This document shows positions 1 to 3,000 of a stretch of DNA of 5,920 bases, piece after piece (position 1 is the first letter of the stretch; every line of letters starts with the position of its first letter). The DNA is from CAYRVX01 sp964642165 (GTDB lineage Bacteria; Planctomycetota; Phycisphaerae; SM23-33). The translations under genes and the position numbers were made by a program. The notes beneath the pieces are model-generated. The model made no database searches and was not told the DNA's origin. It saw only the letters and a program-made list of their open reading frames with translations. The stretch covers positions 1-5,920 of the forward strand of contig CAZXOC010000380.1 in NCBI GenBank assembly GCA_964642165.1, written 5' to 3'.

Positions 1-3000
1 TCGCGGCCGGGTTCGTTCCCCTCCGCCCACGCCACGGCGATGAGCGAACCGCTGGTGGCGACGGCCGGGGCCCGCGAGGCCGACGCCGTGCCGCTGAGGC
101 CCCCGCCGCTGGCCGAGCCGCCGAGTCCCTGCCAGGCCGCCCCGCTCCACGCGCGGGCATGGACCTGCCAGTTGCCGTCGCTGTCGTCGGCCCAGGCCAC
201 GACGGGAGTCCCGTCGCCGCGAAGCGCGATGGCGGGCGTGAGGCTGTCGCCGGCGTTGTCGCTGATCCCCCCGCCGCCGGCCGAGCCGCCCATCTCCTGC
301 CAGCTCGCGCCGTTCCACGTGCGGACGTAGATCTCCCAATCGCCGCCGACGTACTCGGCCCAGGCCACGTAGGCGTTACCGGACGCGTCGGCCGCGATGG
401 CCGGGCTGCGCGACGAGCCCGCGGTGTCGCTGAGGCCCCCGCCCGAGGCCGAGCCGTCCATCTCGAGCCACGCCGTGCCGTCCCATCGCGCCACGTAGAT
501 CTCGAAGTTGCCGTTTCGTGCGTCGGCCCACGCGATGACCGGATTGTCGGCGCTGTCGAACGTTGTTGCCGGCTCGAGCGAGAGCGTCGGGTGCCCGCTG
601 AGACCCACCCCGCTGGCCGACCAGGCCAGCTCACCCCAGCGCCCCGCCAGGGCCGGTCCCGCCGGCAGCGTCGGCGGGGCGACGTCCTCGCCGTCGGCGA
701 CCGGCGCCTCCCCGCCCGCGGGTTCCCCGAGGGGGCCACCGCCGGGCTCCTCGGCGCCCAGCAGGCCGCCCTCGAACTCCAGGAACTTGTTCGAGCCCGT
801 GCCGCCGTAGCCCGTGTCGCTGCCGGCCCCGCCCCAGGCCCTATCGTCGCCGCCGTTGCCGTAGACGGTGTCATCGCCCGCGCCGGCCCACATCGAGTCG
901 TCGCCCAGGTTGCCGTAGATGTCGTCCTCGCCGCCCTCGCCGTAGATGCGGTCGTTGCCGCCGTCGCCGGAGAGCGTGTCGCCGCCGGCCTCGGGAGAGG
1001 TGTCGTCCTCGCCGTTGTCGCCGATGAGGATGTCGACCGCGTCGTCGTCCGGCCCGTCGGTGCCGTGGCCGCGAATCGTGTCGCCATCGTCTCCGCCGAC
1101 GAGCACATCCGGCCCACCGTCGCCGTGGATCAGGTCGTCGCCGGCCTCGCCAAGCGCTTGGTCGGCGTCCGCGCCGCCGTACAGCTCGTCGCTGCCGGCC
1201 CCGCCGACCAGCAGGTCCTCGCCCGCGCCGCCGCGGAGGATATCGACGTCCGGCCCGCCGCGGAGTTCGTCGTTGCCGGCGTCGCCGTAGAGGGTATCGC
1301 CCGGCCCCTCGCCGGCGAAGAGGCGGTCATCGCCGTCCTGGCCGCGGAGCTCGTCGGCACCGGCCTCGCCGAGGATCAGGTCCCTGCCGGCGCCGCCGTG
1401 GGCCGTGTCGCCGCCGGCGCCGCCGTGCATCTCGTCGTCGCCGCCCTGGCCGTAGAGGGAATCTCCGCCGTCGTCGCCGTACAGCAGGTCCGCCGCGGCG
1501 TCGTCCCCGGCGCCGGTCTCGCTGTGCCCGTAGAGCGTGTCGATGCCCCCCCCGCCGTGGAATTCATCGGCGCCGGCGTTGCCGGCCAACGTGTCGTCCC
1601 CGGGCCCGCCGGACAGGAAGTCGTCGTCCTCGTCGCCGTACAGGAAGTCCGCTCCGCCGAGCCCGTACAGCCGGTCCAACCCGGCCCCGCCGTGGATCGT
1701 GTCGCCGCCGAGGTCGCTGCCGGTCAGGACGTCGTCGCCCGGGCCGCCGGCCAGCGCGTTGCCCGATCCGGTCCCCGCGAAGACCACGTCGTCGCCGGCC
1801 CCACCTGAAGCGTCGTCCGTGCCTTCGCCGCCGTCGAGGTAATCGCTGCCCGACCCGCCATCCAGCAGGTCCCCGTCCTCCTGCCCATAGACGCGGTCGG
1901 CGCCTCCGTTGCCGTAGATCGTGTCCCCGCCGCGGCCGCCGTGGATGAGGTCGTCTCCGTCGGACGGGTCTTCGGAAGCGTCCGGAGTCGCACCGGCGTC
2001 GCCGCTGATCGTGTCCGCGTCGTCGCCGCCCACCAGGAGATCGCTGCCCGCGTTGCCCGCCATGTCGTCCATGCCCGAACCGCCATACAACGCGTCGTTG
2101 TCGTCGCCGCCGAACAGGTCATCCGCGCCCGTGTCGCCGTGCATCTCGTCGCGCCCGGCGTTGCCGTACATCGTGTCGGCGCCGGCCTCCCCGAGCATGT
2201 AGTCGTTGCCGTCGCCCGCACGCGTGACGTTGTCCGGCACCGCGTCGCCATCGCCGGCCATCGTGTCGGCACCCGCCCCGCCCCACATCACGTCGTCGTC
2301 CTCGCCACCGAGCATCTCGTCGTCGTCCGCTTCGCCGTACATCACGTCGTCGTCGCCATCGCCGAAGAGATGGTCGTTGCCGGCGTCGCCGTGGATCTCG
2401 TCGTCGCCGCTGTCGCCGTGGATGAGATCGCCCCCGGCGTCGCCGTGGAGCAGATCGTCGTGAGACCCGCCGTGGATCTCGTCGTCGCCGCCCTGGCCGC
2501 GGATCGTGTCCTCGCCGGCGTCCCCGAAGAGGAAGTCGCTGGCCGAGTCGTCCCCGACTCCCGTCGAGCTGTGCCCCCAGATCTGGTCGTCGTTCTGGTC
2601 GCCGTGGATGGTGTCGCTTCCGGCGTCGCCGTGCAGGAAGTCGTCGCCGCTGCCGCCGCGGATGTTGTCGTCGCCCGCGTTGCCGTGCACCGTGTCGACC
2701 CCCGCGTTGCCGAAGATCGTGTCCGTCAGCGCATCGTCGCCCGAGCCGGCGGCGGAGTGGCCGAAGAGGTCGTCGTCGCCCGCGCCGCCCTGGATGATGT
2801 CGCCGCCGGCGTTGCCCTCGATCGTGTCGTTGCCGCCGTCGCCGTGGATGCTGTCGTTGCCGGCGTCGCCGAAGATCGTGTCGTCGTGGTCGTCGCCGCG
2901 GATGTTGTCGCCGCCCTCCCCGCCGTGCAGCGTATCCTCGCCGGTTCGCCCCTCCATCACGTCGGCGCCGCCCTGGCCGTAGATGTGGTCGTCCCCGCTG

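Larger units (their letters stand above)
795..1956 (-). repeat. RTX sub-block C: mixed units with frequent L/I-Y-G
   Basis: The C-terminal third of the array often has Tyr before the turn (TIYGN, RLYGL, FLYGD, SLYGQ, TLYGDAGND) mixed with LRGG and MHGG units. It carries the other two long variant units (1479-1529 and 1023-1070). Several turns are degenerate, such as VVFAGTGSGNALAGG at about 1790-1745 and NGEDDTSPEAGGDTL near 1020-975. The last turns (RAWGGAGSDTGYGGTGSNKF) lose the Leu/Ile strand positions, as expected at the end of a beta-roll. Confidence 0.65.

Noticed and set aside
159..1808. 549-codon plus-strand open frame rich in Val and Ala
   Set aside because: It is the exact codon-aligned complement of the RTX gene. 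Its residues are mechanical complements of Gly/Asp/Asn codons, and it has no recognisable domain. The minus frame gives a coherent RTX protein.
1724..2272. 182-codon minus-strand frame rich in Thr, Arg and Ala
   Set aside because: It overlaps the RTX array in a shifted frame on the same strand. It looks like a frame-shifted reading of GDD-type codons (Thr/Ala/Arg-rich) and has no domain, whereas the main frame is intact through it.
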